In this document: positions 55,541-64,000 of the stretch, one piece after another
Numbering within the stretch: position 1 is the stretch's first letter
Layout: the number at the start of each line of letters is the position of its first letter
Source of the DNA: Paraburkholderia sp. D15
GTDB lineage: Bacteria; Pseudomonadota; Gammaproteobacteria; Burkholderiales; Burkholderiaceae
Assembly (NCBI RefSeq): GCF_029910215.1
Contig: NZ_CP110395.1
Location: forward strand, 1,798,001 to 1,862,000
Length of the DNA: 64,000 nt
Direction: 5' to 3'
Notes under the pieces: generated by a model
What the model saw: the letters and a program-made list of their open reading frames with translations, nothing else
The model's database searches: none
What the model was told of the DNA's origin: nothing
Translations under genes and position numbers: made by a program

Positions 55541-58057
55541 ATGCAACGAGAAAAAATCATCGACAAGCCCTTGAGCAAATTTCCGTACCCGATTCCAAGC
55601 CGCGAAGAAATTCTCGGCGTTCTGCGCACGAGTGAAGCGCCGCTCGCCGCGAACGACATCGCCGAAGCGCTGTCGATCAAGCGCCAGGAGCGCGAAGGAT
55701 TCTTCAAGCGCTTAGGCGCGATGGAGCGCGACGGCCAGATCCGGCTCGATCAGCGCAATCTCTATCAACTGACGCATCCGTCGAACTTCGTCGCGGGCCG
55801 TGTGCAAGGTCATCGCGACGGCTTCGGCTTCCTGATCCGCGACGACGGTCAGGACGATCTGTTCCTGCCGAACGGCGAAATGCAGAAGGTCATGCATAAC
55901 GACCGCGTGCTCGCGCGCATCGTCGGTTATGACCGGCGTGGCCGTCCGGAAGGGCATGTGGTCGAGGTCACGGATCGCGCCAACAAGCGCGTGATCGGCC
56001 GGTTGCTCAGCGAGAACGGCGCGCTGATCGTCGCGCCTGAAGACAAGCGCATCGGTCATGACATCCTGATCCAGCAGAACACCCGCAAGGCCAAGGTCGG
56101 CCAGGTGGTGGTGGTCGAGCTGACCGATTTCCCGAGCCGTCATTCGCAGCCGCTCGGCCGCGTGGTCGAAGTGCTCGGCGATATCGACGACCCCGGCATG
56201 GAAATCGAAATCGCGGTGCGCAAATACGGTGTGCCGCACGAGTTCAGCGAGGCCGCGCTCAACGAAGCCGCCAAGCTTCCCGACGAAGTCCGTCCGGCCG
56301 ACGCGCGGCATCGCATCGACCTGCGCGACGTGCCGCTCGTCACGATCGACGGCGAAGACGCCCGCGACTTCGACGACGCCGTGTATTGCGAGCCGGTGCA
56401 GGTGGGTCGTGGCGAGGGCTTCCGCCTGATCGTCGCGATCGCGGACGTGTCGCACTACGTGCATCCGCAGAGCGGTCTGGATACCGATGCGATCGAGCGC
56501 AGCACCTCGGTGTACTTCCCGCGTCGCGTGATTCCGATGCTGCCGGAAAAGCTGTCGAACGGTCTGTGCTCGCTGAATCCGCACGTCGACCGTTGCGTGC
56601 TGGTGTGCGACATGATCGTCACCGCGCGCGGCGAAGTGAAGGCGTATCAGTTCTATCCCGGCGTGATGCATTCGGCCGCGCGGCTCACCTATACGGAAGT
56701 CGCCGCGGTGCTGAAAAACACCAAGGGTCCGGAAGCCACGCGCCGCGCCGCGTTGCTGCCGCAACTGCAGAATCTCTACGGCGTGTACAAGTCGCTGTTC
56801 GCGGCGCGTCAGAAGCGCGGCGCGATCGACTTCGACACGACCGAGACGTACATCGTCTGCAATGCGCAGGGCAAGATCGAACAGATCGTGCCGCGCACCC
56901 GCAACGACGCGCACAAGCTGATCGAGGAATGCATGCTGGCCGCGAACGTCTGCGCGGCCGACTTCCTCAAGCGCAACAAGCATCCGGGACTGTTCCGCGT
57001 GCACGCGGGTCCGACTGCCGAGAAGCTCGAAAATCTGCGTACCTTCCTGCGCGGCATGGGCCTGACGCTGGCCGGCGGCGACAAGCCGCACGCGAGCGAC
57101 TACGCCGCGTTGATGGCGCAGATCCGCGAGCGTCCGGACGCGCCGATGCTGCAAACCATGCTGCTGCGCTCGATGCAGCAGGCCGTCTACAGCCCGGACA
57201 ACATCGGCCACTTCGGCCTCGCATACGAGGCGTACGCGCACTTCACGAGCCCGATCCGCCGCTACCCCGACCTGCTCACGCACCGCGCGATCTACGCGAT
57301 CCTGCAAGGCCGCAAGTATCAGCCGGAGCCGCCGCACGGCGTCGAGTTGAATACCGCGCTGTCGCCGCGCGCCCGCGCCATGCAGCAGGCGGACGAGGAA
57401 AAACGCGGCCGTCAACGCGCGAACAACATCGCGATCTGGGAAGAGCTCGGCCTGCATTGCTCGGCCAACGAGCGTCGCGCGGACGAGGCGTCGCGCGACG
57501 TCGAAGCGTGGCTGAAGTGCTACTTCATGCGCGACAAGCTCGGCGAAGAGTACGGCGGCATGGTGAGCGGCGTGACGTCGTTCGGCATTTTCGTGCAGCT
57601 CGATTCGCTCTTTATCGAAGGCCTCGTGCACGTCACCGAACTCGGCTCCGACTACTTCCAGTACGACGAGATCAAGAACGAGTTGCGCGGCGAGCGTACC
57701 GGCATTCGCTATCGTCTGTCGGATCGCGTGCGCGTGCAGGTGAGCCGCGTCGATCTGGATGCGCGCAAGATCGATTTCCGCCTCGTGCGCGATACGCCGA
57801 TCAAGCCGCCGGTTCCGCGTGCGTCGCTGGCCGACAAATCGTCGGGCGAAAACGGTGGCGCACGGGTGCGCTCGTTGCCGCCGGTTGATGGCGGCGCGGG
57901 TGCGGGGCCGGCGGGCGTGCCGGGTGCGCGGCGCAAGAAGGCGGCGCCGGCGCAAACCGCGGCGGTCAAGGAAGCGCGCGCGGCGCGCGGCGCGGCGAAG
58001 AAGCATGGCGCCGTCGCCAAACCGGCAGCGAAATCGCAGGCTCGCAAGAAGCGCTGA
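55541..58057 (+). CDS. rnr: Ribonuclease R
   Basis: 838 residues, 3'-5' exoribonuclease of the RNB family that degrades structured RNA and helps trans-translation quality control. An N-terminal winged-helix region ([20 protein letters not shown]) is followed by cold-shock domains ([20 protein letters not shown]), the RNB catalytic domain with the metal-binding motif [13 protein letters not shown] (about residues 270-282), and an S1 domain ([20 protein letters not shown], from about 667). A Lys/Arg/Ala-rich tail closes the protein, as is common in RNase R. Start ATG 55541 is a guess among several; no strong ribosome-binding site is visible. rlmB follows, as in E. coli. Confidence 0.95.
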   Translation: MQREKIIDKPLSKFPYPIPSREEILGVLRTSEAPLAANDIAEALSIKRQEREGFFKRLGAMERDGQIRLDQRNLYQLTHPSNFVAGRVQGHRDGFGFLIRDDGQDDLFLPNGEMQKVMHNDRVLARIVGYDRRGRPEGHVVEVTDRANKRVIGRLLSENGALIVAPEDKRIGHDILIQQNTRKAKVGQVVVVELTDFPSRHSQPLGRVVEVLGDIDDPGMEIEIAVRKYGVPHEFSEAALNEAAKLPDEVRPADARHRIDLRDVPLVTIDGEDARDFDDAVYCEPVQVGRGEGFRLIVAIADVSHYVHPQSGLDTDAIERSTSVYFPRRVIPMLPEKLSNGLCSLNPHVDRCVLVCDMIVTARGEVKAYQFYPGVMHSAARLTYTEVAAVLKNTKGPEATRRAALLPQLQNLYGVYKSLFAARQKRGAIDFDTTETYIVCNAQGKIEQIVPRTRNDAHKLIEECMLAANVCAADFLKRNKHPGLFRVHAGPTAEKLENLRTFLRGMGLTLAGGDKPHASDYAALMAQIRERPDAPMLQTMLLRSMQQAVYSPDNIGHFGLAYEAYAHFTSPIRRYPDLLTHRAIYAILQGRKYQPEPPHGVELNTALSPRARAMQQADEEKRGRQRANNIAIWEELGLHCSANERRADEASRDVEAWLKCYFMRDKLGEEYGGMVSGVTSFGIFVQLDSLFIEGLVHVTELGSDYFQYDEIKNELRGERTGIRYRLSDRVRVQVSRVDLDARKIDFRLVRDTPIKPPVPRASLADKSSGENGGARVRSLPPVDGGAGAGPAGVPGARRKKAAPAQTAAVKEARAARGAAKKHGAVAKPAAKSQARKKR

Positions 58058-58075
58058 AGCAGCTTCGCGCAGAGA

Positions 58076-58119
58076 ACCGCGCGCATCGGGTACGCCGCAA
58101 CGTACCGGCTGCGCGCGGT
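58076..58119 (+). repeat. Long hairpin between rnr and rlmB
   Basis: Arms accgcgcgca (58076-58085) and tgcgcgcggt (58110-58119) with an inner ggtacg / cgtacc stem. A short pyrimidine tract (cttcgtttctt) follows. It could be a weak terminator or attenuator between rnr and rlmB. Confidence 0.5.
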
Positions 58120-58199
58120 CTTCGTTTCTTGAATCAGTTCGTATTCTTCATCACAGCAGCGCGCGGCGAACGCGCGCTCAATCAAAGGTTGTATCAGTC

Positions 58200-58943
58200 A
58201 TGGCACGTCACAAGGTTCTTTACGGTTTCCACGCAGTGACCGCGCGTATCCGGCACGACGCATCGACGGTCGAGGACGTCTATTACGACGCGACCCGCAA
58301 GGACCGTCGCATGACGGAGTTCCTGCACACGGCGAAGGAAGCCGGCGTGCGTCTGATCGCCGCCGACGAAACGCGCCTGTGGGGCCTTGCGCATACCGAG
58401 CGTCACCAGGGCGTGGTCGCGCGCGCGGGCGATCTGCCGCTCGCGCAGAACCTCGCGGAACTGCTCGACGGCATCAACGGTTCGCCGCTCATTCTGGTGC
58501 TGGACGGCGTGACCGATCCGCACAACCTGGGCGCCTGCCTGCGCGTTGCGGATGCCGTCGGCGCGCACGCGGTGATCGCGCCGCGCGATCGCGCGGTCGG
58601 CTTGAACGCGACGGCGGCGAAGGTCGCAAGCGGCGCGGCCGACACGGTGCCGTACATCACGGTGACGAACCTGGCGCGTGCGCTGCGCGAGTTGAAGGAC
58701 GCGGGCGTGTGGGTCGTGGGTACGGCGGGCGAGGCGACCAAGAGCCTTTACGAAACGGAGCTCGACGGTCCGGTCGCGCTGGTGATGGGCGCGGAAGGCG
58801 AGGGCATGCGCCGCCTGACGCGCGAGACCTGCGACGTGGTCATGCAGATTCCGATGGCGGGGACGGTGGAAAGCCTGAACGTTTCCGTGGCGAGCGGCGT
58901 GTGCCTGTTCGAAGCGGTGCGGCAGCGGGCGGTGAAGAAGTAA
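58200..58943 (+). CDS. rlmB: 23S rRNA (guanosine-2'-O-)-methyltransferase RlmB
   Basis: 247 residues of the SpoU/TrmD-type knotted methyltransferase family. It methylates Gm2251 of 23S rRNA with S-adenosylmethionine. N-terminal substrate-binding domain starts [17 protein letters not shown]; the three SpoU motifs are [32 protein letters not shown] and [17 protein letters not shown]. Start ATG 58200 has AAAGG about 10 bases upstream. Follows rnr by 142 bases, the standard pairing in proteobacteria. Confidence 0.95.
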   Translation: MARHKVLYGFHAVTARIRHDASTVEDVYYDATRKDRRMTEFLHTAKEAGVRLIAADETRLWGLAHTERHQGVVARAGDLPLAQNLAELLDGINGSPLILVLDGVTDPHNLGACLRVADAVGAHAVIAPRDRAVGLNATAAKVASGAADTVPYITVTNLARALRELKDAGVWVVGTAGEATKSLYETELDGPVALVMGAEGEGMRRLTRETCDVVMQIPMAGTVESLNVSVASGVCLFEAVRQRAVKK

Positions 58944-58954
58944 ATCTGCGACGG

Positions 58955-58985
58955 CGGCTGGCCCGCAAACCGGCGGGCCGCCTTG
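58955..58985. terminator. Possible bidirectional terminator between rlmB and M24 gene
   Basis: ggcccgc / gcgggcc stem extended by ggc / gcc after a bulged T, with a 6-base loop, between two convergent genes. Only a short, broken T tract (ttgctt) follows, so strength is uncertain. Confidence 0.5.
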
Positions 58986-58997
58986 CTTCAAACTTTC

Positions 58998-59684
58998 CTA
59001 CAGCTGGAAATACGAATCGTCGAGCAACATATCTTCGAAGAACGCGCCGAATCGACGGTCTTTGTCGCGGATATGAATCTCGAGAACCCAGAGCTGCTGC
59101 GACGGGTGAAAGTCGATGCCCGACAAGGGCACGTTGACGATCGCCTTGTGAGGGAAATCGGCGATGCGATGTCCCGGCAGATCGAAATTCAGTTCCCAAC
59201 CCCGTTGCTCGGCACTGGCTTGCGCAAAGTCGTAAAGCTCCTTGCCCGACGCGCCCGTGCTCAGCCAATGGCGGCGCACTTCGTGGAAAATCGTCTTGAC
59301 GTCCGCGGCACAGCGGGCCATATCCGCATTCGATCCGGTGACGAAGGTGTCGCCGCCGTCGCCTTCCCACTGATTCCAGCAAGGCCCGATGTCGACCAGG
59401 AAGATATCGTCTTCGCCTAGCGTCAGGTTGGGGTCGATCGGCGTGCCGGCAATCTGCACGGTATTTTTGCCGAAGCGGACGTAGACGTCGTGCCAGCCTC
59501 TGAGCAAGCCCATCTCGGCCAGAATATCCTTCGCGGTTTCGATCGCGTCGGCCTCGACCATGCCCGGTTCGATCGCGGCGGCGATCGCGTTGACGGCGAG
59601 GCGAGTGTGCTCGCGCGCGACGAGCATCTGGGCGGCGTCGTAATGGGCTCCAACGGCCTCGAGCGGATGATTTGTTTCGTTCAT
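58998..59684 (-). CDS. M24-family metallohydrolase (methionine aminopeptidase/creatinase fold)
   Basis: 228 residues, single pita-bread domain. All five expected metal ligands are visible: Asp in LVDIGPCW, Asp in GDGGDTF, His in LPGHRIAD, Glu in WVLEIHIRD and Glu in GAFFEDML. It is shorter than creatinase or prolidase and lacks their N-terminal domain, so it is either a short aminopeptidase-like enzyme or a hydrolase of a small amide. Third gene of a leftward operon after a substrate-binding protein and a redox enzyme. No clear ribosome-binding site at ATG 59684; it is 29 bases after the reductase stop. Confidence 0.85.
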   Translation of the reverse strand: MNETNHPLEAVGAHYDAAQMLVAREHTRLAVNAIAAAIEPGMVEADAIETAKDILAEMGLLRGWHDVYVRFGKNTVQIAGTPIDPNLTLGEDDIFLVDIGPCWNQWEGDGGDTFVTGSNADMARCAADVKTIFHEVRRHWLSTGASGKELYDFAQASAEQRGWELNFDLPGHRIADFPHKAIVNVPLSGIDFHPSQQLWVLEIHIRDKDRRFGAFFEDMLLDDSYFQL

Positions 59685-59713
59685 GAGCGGTTCGGTTCAG
59701 ATTGACGATGCGA

Positions 59714-60772
59714 TCAAAAATCCCGCGTGGGGATGGTTATATGCAAGCCCTCGTGTTCGGCCTGCATGTCCAGCTGACACGACAGTCGATCTAGCGGACC
59801 ACTGGCCGACAGCGCGCCGAGTAGACGTTTCTCGGCTCTCGACATCGCGGCTAGCTTCGGCAGATGCGCGCTGTCGATCGTCACGCGGCAGGTTCCGCAC
59901 GACTGGTTGCCGCCGCAAATCGCCTGGACCAGGTTCTCGGCGGCGAGCGCGCGCATCAGCGATTCCCCGACCCGGCAACGCAACGATCGGGCGGAGCCAT
60001 CCGGCAGCGAAATCGAAACGGAAACCTCGTCGCTCGCATCCGGTTGCGCGGTGGCGGTGAGATCGCTTGCCGACGGCTCGAAAGCGTCGAAAAAAAAGCG
60101 CTCGCTGGACAGGCCGCAATCCGACACCAGCCGCTCGCGCGCCATGCGCACCATCGCGGGCGAACCGCAGGCGAACACATAAGCGTCGCTGAGATCCGGA
60201 TGCGCGGCGGCCGCGACGTCCTGCACGAAACCTTCCGCCGATGGCCAGTCCGGCGTGCCGGTCCGCATGACCGGGACGAAATGAAAATGTGCGCACTCCC
60301 GTTCGAGTGCATGCAGCGCTTGCGCCATGTACAGATCGTCGGGACGATCGCCGCCCCAGTACAGCCAGATCTCGTTTTGGGTCGCGGTCCTGACGTATCG
60401 GTCGATCATCGCCTTGAGCGGGGCGATGCCGGTTCCCGTGGCGAGCAGGATCACCTTGGCGTGCGCGTCCGGCGGGACTTGCCAGACACAGTCTCCGTAG
60501 GGCCCTGACATCGTCAACGAACTGCCGGGCTCGATCTGCTCGCGCAGCATGCGCGAGAACAAACCCTGCGCGTGCAAACGGATGTGCAGTTCGATCGTGC
60601 CATCGGGATGGCAGGGCGAAGCCATCGAATACGAGCGGTGCTCGTTCGTCCCCGGCACGGAGAGACTCAGATACTGCCCTTCCTGATAGGTGAAGGACGT
60701 ATCCGTCGGGGACAAGCGGAGAATCACGACGGATCCCCCGCGATGTTCGAGGCTTTGTACGAGTGCCTGCAT
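59714..60772 (-). CDS. FNR-type flavin reductase fused to a C-terminal [2Fe-2S] ferredoxin
   Basis: 352 residues. The ferredoxin-reductase part includes the FAD motif EHRSYSMAS, NAD(P)-binding LLATGTGIAPLKAMIDRY and the C-terminal FACGSPAMVRMARERL. The ferredoxin domain has Cys in ICGGNQSCGTCRV and LSCQLD, spaced C-x5-C-x2-C...C. That spacing matches adrenodoxin/putidaredoxin-type clusters rather than C-x4-C plant-type. Such fusions are the NAD(P)H reductase components of oxygenases, including Rieske and glycine-betaine demethylase types, but no oxygenase gene is adjacent. GGAGGC lies before the ATG. Confidence 0.9.
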   Translation of the reverse strand: MQALVQSLEHRGGSVVILRLSPTDTSFTYQEGQYLSLSVPGTNEHRSYSMASPCHPDGTIELHIRLHAQGLFSRMLREQIEPGSSLTMSGPYGDCVWQVPPDAHAKVILLATGTGIAPLKAMIDRYVRTATQNEIWLYWGGDRPDDLYMAQALHALERECAHFHFVPVMRTGTPDWPSAEGFVQDVAAAAHPDLSDAYVFACGSPAMVRMARERLVSDCGLSSERFFFDAFEPSASDLTATAQPDASDEVSVSISLPDGSARSLRCRVGESLMRALAAENLVQAICGGNQSCGTCRVTIDSAHLPKLAAMSRAEKRLLGALSASGPLDRLSCQLDMQAEHEGLHITIPTRDF

Positions 60773-60858
60773 GGCGCCTCCGTTATGGATAGTCAGGGTG
60801 CGGCCCGACTGGCTGTCGCGAAGCCCGCGCAGCGGCTCCGCTCACTGAATGTACGAAC

Positions 60859-62037
60859 TCACAAGCCGACTTCCTCGATGAGCGTCTTGCGCGAATTGCG
60901 GAACGAGTACACGGAGACCGTTCCGTCGCGCACGTTGCCGTGCGCGTCGAAGGCCAGCACGCCGAGCAGGCCCGAGTAGTTCGTCGCGGGCAAGACCGCC
61001 AGAATCTTGTCGGGCTGCGTCGAGTTCGCACGCTTCATCGCATCGGCGAGGACATACACCGCTTCGTACGAAAACGGTGCGAACACTTGCGGCGCGTCGC
61101 CGTATCTTTGCTTGAAGGACGCGTTGAATGTCGCGCCGCCGTTCATCTTTTCGATGGCGCGGCCGCCTTCGGTGCAGTAGACGTCGCCGGCCGCATCGCC
61201 CGCGAGTTGCGCCATGCGCGTGCTGCACAGACCGTCGCCGCCGACGATCTTCGACGCGATGCCGAGCTGTCGCGCCTGGCGCGCCAACGGGCCGCCTGTC
61301 GCGTCGACGCCGCCGTAGACGATCGCATCGGGCTTCTCTGCCTTGATCTTCGTGAGGATGGCGCGGAAGTCGACTGCCTTGGTGTTGGTCTCGTCGTGCG
61401 AGAGTACGTTGATGCCGAGCTCTTTGGCCCGCTTCTCGAATTCGGTGGCCAGACCCTGGCCGTAGGCGGTGGCGTCGTCGACGATCGCGACAGTCTTCAC
61501 CTTCAGCGTCTTCCTGGCGAAGTCGGCAATGGCCGGGGCTTGCTGCGCGTCGCTGGCGATCAGACGGAAAGTCGTCTTGAAGCCCTGCGCGGTATAGGCC
61601 GGGTTGGAGGAGGCCGGCGACAATTCCGGAATCCCCGCGTCGTTGTAGATCTTCGATGCCGGAATCGAACAGCCCGAGTTGACGTGGCCGATTACCGCGC
61701 TCACGTGGCCGTCGACCAGCCGTTGCGCCACCTGGGTCGCGGTTCTCGGATCGGCCGCGTCGTCTTCGGATTGCAGCTTGAGCGTGATCTTCTTGCCGTC
61801 GATCGACAAACCGCTGTGATTCAGTTCGTCGACCGCGAGTCGCGCGCCGGCCTCGCTGTCCTTGCCGAGGTTCGCGCTTTCACCCGTCAACGGACCGGCA
61901 ACGCCGATCACGACCACCTGCGCATCTTCCGCATGTGCACACGGCGCCATCGCCGCGAGCGCGACACTCGCGACACTCGCGACGCTTGCAACCTTCGCAA
62001 CACCAAACAGAACGGGTCTACTGGACAATCGCAGCAT
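60859..62037 (-). CDS. Branched-chain amino-acid type ABC transporter substrate-binding protein
   Basis: 392 residues with a signal peptide (VASVASVASVALAAMAPC-type, ending PCAHA-ED) and a periplasmic type I binding fold: IGVAGPLTGESANLGKDS, AVIGHVNSGCSIPASKIY, ASDAQQAPAIADFA, KTVAIVDDATAYGQG. It should deliver an amino acid or related solute to an ABC importer of the Liv type, but the permease and ATPase genes are not in the window. Start ATG 62037 is preferred over an upstream frame start. Heads an operon with the FNR/Fd reductase and M24 genes and is divergent from the MocR gene. Confidence 0.9.
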   Translation of the reverse strand: MLRLSSRPVLFGVAKVASVASVASVALAAMAPCAHAEDAQVVVIGVAGPLTGESANLGKDSEAGARLAVDELNHSGLSIDGKKITLKLQSEDDAADPRTATQVAQRLVDGHVSAVIGHVNSGCSIPASKIYNDAGIPELSPASSNPAYTAQGFKTTFRLIASDAQQAPAIADFARKTLKVKTVAIVDDATAYGQGLATEFEKRAKELGINVLSHDETNTKAVDFRAILTKIKAEKPDAIVYGGVDATGGPLARQARQLGIASKIVGGDGLCSTRMAQLAGDAAGDVYCTEGGRAIEKMNGGATFNASFKQRYGDAPQVFAPFSYEAVYVLADAMKRANSTQPDKILAVLPATNYSGLLGVLAFDAHGNVRDGTVSVYSFRNSRKTLIEEVGL

Positions 62038-62171
62038 GGGGGCCTCGCGTGGGCGGAAGAATGATTGGAGATAGGGTCTGCAACGCTTTGCCGGCCGAAG
62101 CAGTGGGGCGACTATACAAATCGTTCGGTATAAACTGAAGGACCACATAATCAGACTGGCGTTAGACCACT
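62038..62171. promoter_or_regulatory. Divergent promoter region between the SBP operon and the MocR gene
   Basis: 134 bases. On the minus strand TTCAGT (62134-62139), a 17-base spacer and TATAGT (62111-62116) form a plausible promoter for the SBP gene. An inverted repeat tatac-N10-gtata (62113-62117 and 62128-62132) overlaps it. A CATAAT at 62146-62151 could be the -10 of the MocR gene, giving a leader of only about 14 bases. The overlap suits mutual or auto-regulation by the MocR protein. Confidence 0.5.
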
Positions 62172-63686
62172 ATGCCTCGGGGAAAGACCGCTTCTTCACT
62201 CGACCTCCCTTTACCGGCCACTTTCCCCCTCGCAGGAAATCGCTCCAAGCGCGACTGCATCGTCGATGCGATTCGCCACGCTATTTCGACAGGCCTTCTT
62301 CCGGCACAGGGCGATCTACCGTCGTCACGCACCTTGGCCGAGCGCTGGCAGGTGTCGCGCGGCACCGTGGAGGCGGCGTTCGATCAGTTGCATTCGGAAG
62401 GCTATGTGACGCGCACGCATGGTTCGGGCACCCGCGTGAGCGCCATCGTGCCGGACAGTTTTCTGCCGCCGCCGTCGTCGGCAGGCGGGGGGCGAGGACC
62501 GGCCGAAAAGACCGCGGACGCGGTGCAGGACGCACGATTGCCGGCCGCGTCGCCGGACTCGCCCGTGCGGGCCGGCGTTCCGTTCGTGGCCCGGCTGGCG
62601 GCACCCGAGCTTCTGCAGCAGTCGCCCTGGCAAAAGCATTCGACCGAGGCGGCCAAAGGCGAATCGGCGGCCGATGCAGGTTCAACGCCGCTGAGAGGTC
62701 TCGAGTCTCTGCGCCAGCAGATCGTCGCTTACCTGGGCGCATTCCGCGGACTGTCGTGCCGCCCGGAAGACATCTTCATCACCTCGGGCATCCGCTATGC
62801 GATCGATGCCGTCGCGCGCGTGGTGCTGACGCCCGGCAGCAAGGCGGCGATCGAGGACCCGGGTTATCCGGGCGCGAGGCGCATCGTCGAGCTGGCTGGT
62901 GCAAGCACGATCGACGTGCCGGTCGACGAACACGGCATGCGCGTCGCCGAGCTGGAACAGCACCCCGACGTGTCGCTCGTCTACATCACGCCGGCGCATC
63001 AGTCGCCGCTTGGCGTCAGCCTGTCGATCGATCGTCGCGAGACGCTGCTCGACTGGGCGCATGCGCATCGAGCGTGGATCATCGAGGACGATTACGACGG
63101 CGAATTCAGCTTCCAGTCGGCGCCGCTGCCCGCGCTCAAATCGCAGGACCGGCATCAGCGGGTGATCTACTGCAGTTCATTCAACAAGACGGTGCACGCG
63201 GGGCTGCGCGTCGGCTTCATGGTGATACCCGCGGCGCTTCAGCCCCGCGTGCTGGCGTTGTGGCAGACGATCGGTTCGCCCGTCAGCGCGACAGTGCAGC
63301 GCGCGTTGGCCAGCTTCATGGCGAGCGGAGATTTCGCCAGTCATCTGCGGCGCAGCCGGCAGGCTTATCAACAGCGTCGTGATGTCGTGCTTCGCGAGCT
63401 GGATCGCCACGCGCGCGAGCACATCACGGTAACCGGCAGTCATGCGGGATTTCACTTCGTGCTCTGGCTTAACTGGCTTAAGGACGGCATGGACGAGCAG
63501 GCGATCGTCACGCAGGCGGCCGCCGCCGGGATCGAATTGCAGCCGCTCGCATCGCTGTGCCGCAACGTGTCGTTCGGACCGGCGTTCATCGTCGGCTACT
63601 CTGCGTTGAGTCTTGCGCAGGCGAGGTTTTTCGGCCGCGAACTGGGTTCGATATTGCGCGCGCATGCCGATCTTGCCGCGTGCTGA
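62172..63686 (+). CDS. MocR/PdxR-type regulator (GntR helix-turn-helix fused to an aminotransferase-like domain)
   Basis: 504 residues. An N-terminal GntR winged helix (IRHAISTGLLPAQGDLPSSR, TLAERWQVSRGTVEAAFD) is joined to a fold type I aminotransferase domain with ITSGIRYAIDAVARVVL, IIEDDYDGEFSFQ and the PLP lysine in CSSFNKTVHAGLRVG. MocR proteins bind PLP or PLP adducts and control nitrogen-compound genes. It is divergent from the SBP-reductase-M24 operon, the most likely target. Confidence 0.92.
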   Translation: MPRGKTASSLDLPLPATFPLAGNRSKRDCIVDAIRHAISTGLLPAQGDLPSSRTLAERWQVSRGTVEAAFDQLHSEGYVTRTHGSGTRVSAIVPDSFLPPPSSAGGGRGPAEKTADAVQDARLPAASPDSPVRAGVPFVARLAAPELLQQSPWQKHSTEAAKGESAADAGSTPLRGLESLRQQIVAYLGAFRGLSCRPEDIFITSGIRYAIDAVARVVLTPGSKAAIEDPGYPGARRIVELAGASTIDVPVDEHGMRVAELEQHPDVSLVYITPAHQSPLGVSLSIDRRETLLDWAHAHRAWIIEDDYDGEFSFQSAPLPALKSQDRHQRVIYCSSFNKTVHAGLRVGFMVIPAALQPRVLALWQTIGSPVSATVQRALASFMASGDFASHLRRSRQAYQQRRDVVLRELDRHAREHITVTGSHAGFHFVLWLNWLKDGMDEQAIVTQAAAAGIELQPLASLCRNVSFGPAFIVGYSALSLAQARFFGRELGSILRAHADLAAC

Positions 63687-63793
63687 AGCGCCCGGCTGCG
63701 CACACGCATGGGCCGTAACGGTCCGCAGCCGGACACGCGGGCGCGCGGCATCGGCCGGTCGGAATGCAATCGTCCGGTTTTCCCGCGCCACTC

Positions 63794-63816
63794 CGGTAAA
63801 CTAGCGGTTTTTACCG
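63794..63816. repeat. Small inverted repeat upstream of rpiA
   Basis: cggtaaa / tttaccg arms of 7 bases around a 9-base loop, ending 16 bases before the rpiA start codon. No T run. It may influence rpiA translation or act as a binding site; low confidence in function. Confidence 0.35.
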
Positions 63817-63832
63817 CACCTCAGCCTCTCCC

Positions 63833-64000
63833 ATGACTCAAGACGAACTCAAGCAACTGGTCGGCCAGGCCGCCGCCGACTACGTGAACGCCAACGTGCC
63901 CGAGGGCTCGGTGATCGGCGTCGGCACCGGCTCCACCGCGAACTGTTTCATCGATGCGCTGGCCGCCAGCAAATCGCGTTATCGCGGCGCGGTGTCGAGC
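63833..64000 (+). CDS. rpiA: Ribose-5-phosphate isomerase A (partial)
   Basis: Only the first 56 codons are in the window. They begin [18 protein letters not shown] and contain the RpiA signature [15 protein letters not shown], part of the substrate-binding loop. The enzyme interconverts ribose-5-phosphate and ribulose-5-phosphate in the pentose phosphate pathway. ATG 63833 is the only sensible start; upstream is cacctcagcctctccc with no clear Shine-Dalgarno. The gene continues beyond 64000. Confidence 0.93.
   Translation, partial: MTQDELKQLVGQAAADYVNANVPEGSVIGVGTGSTANCFIDALAASKSRYRGAVSS

Overview
This 64 kb window is a GC-rich chromosomal segment from a betaproteobacterium of the Burkholderiaceae, most likely Paraburkholderia or Burkholderia. 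The assignment rests on the typA / sucA-sucB-lpdA / zapE order, a second Hfq with a long Gly-rich tail, several Burkholderia-type domains of unknown function (DUF2968, DUF3613, DUF1571), a complete Tad (Flp pilus) locus and the rnr-rlmB-rpiA neighbourhood. No phage, intact IS element, CRISPR array or rRNA operon is visible.

Layout. 1-7.7 kb: the end of typA, the 2-oxoglutarate dehydrogenase operon (E1, E2, E3) and zapE. 7.9-15 kb: an isolated transposase-derived small gene, a DUF2147 secreted protein, a TpsB-like outer-membrane transporter without a recognisable TpsA partner, and two tandem paralogous Gly-rich repeat lipoproteins, followed by a 656-bp intergenic region rich in short inverted repeats. 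15.4-29.8 kb: a compact Tad locus in the order flp, prepilin peptidase, TadE, RcpC/CpaB, RcpA/CpaC secretin, TadZ, TadA, TadB, TadC, TadD, DUF3613, TadG, then a sigma-54-type activator with a degenerate receiver domain and a DUF2968 protein. 30-36 kb: small proteins, hfq2, a three-gene unit (small lipoprotein, ECF sigma factor, anti-sigma factor), and a secreted protein translationally coupled to a VAO-family flavoenzyme.

36-46.6 kb (minus strand): a fatty-acid catabolism cluster read as tetR, fadE, fabG4-like reductase, MaoC hydratase, thiolase, fadD, DUF1571. The reductase/hydratase pair suggests a route through (R)-3-hydroxyacyl-CoA. An 18-bp near-perfect palindrome lies just upstream of tetR. 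47-52.5 kb: an MFS carboxylate-type transporter, a MAPEG membrane protein, a ClC channel and a phospholipase D-like protein. 52.5-54.5 kb: a more AT-rich accessory patch with two unrecognised exported proteins. 54.7-55.25 kb: two tRNA-Leu(CAG) genes, each with its own promoter and terminator. 55.5-64 kb: rnr, rlmB, then a small operon (substrate-binding protein, FNR/[2Fe-2S] reductase, M24 hydrolase) divergent from a MocR-type regulator, and the start of rpiA.

How the parts work together: the suc operon feeds the TCA cycle; the Tad genes build and retract a type IVb pilus; the fad cluster activates, oxidises and thiolyses acyl chains under a local TetR regulator; the MocR cluster looks like uptake plus redox catabolism of an unidentified small nitrogenous compound. 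Candidates for something new are the TpsB plus paired lipoprotein set next to the Tad locus, and the MocR-linked reductase/M24 operon that lacks an oxygenase.
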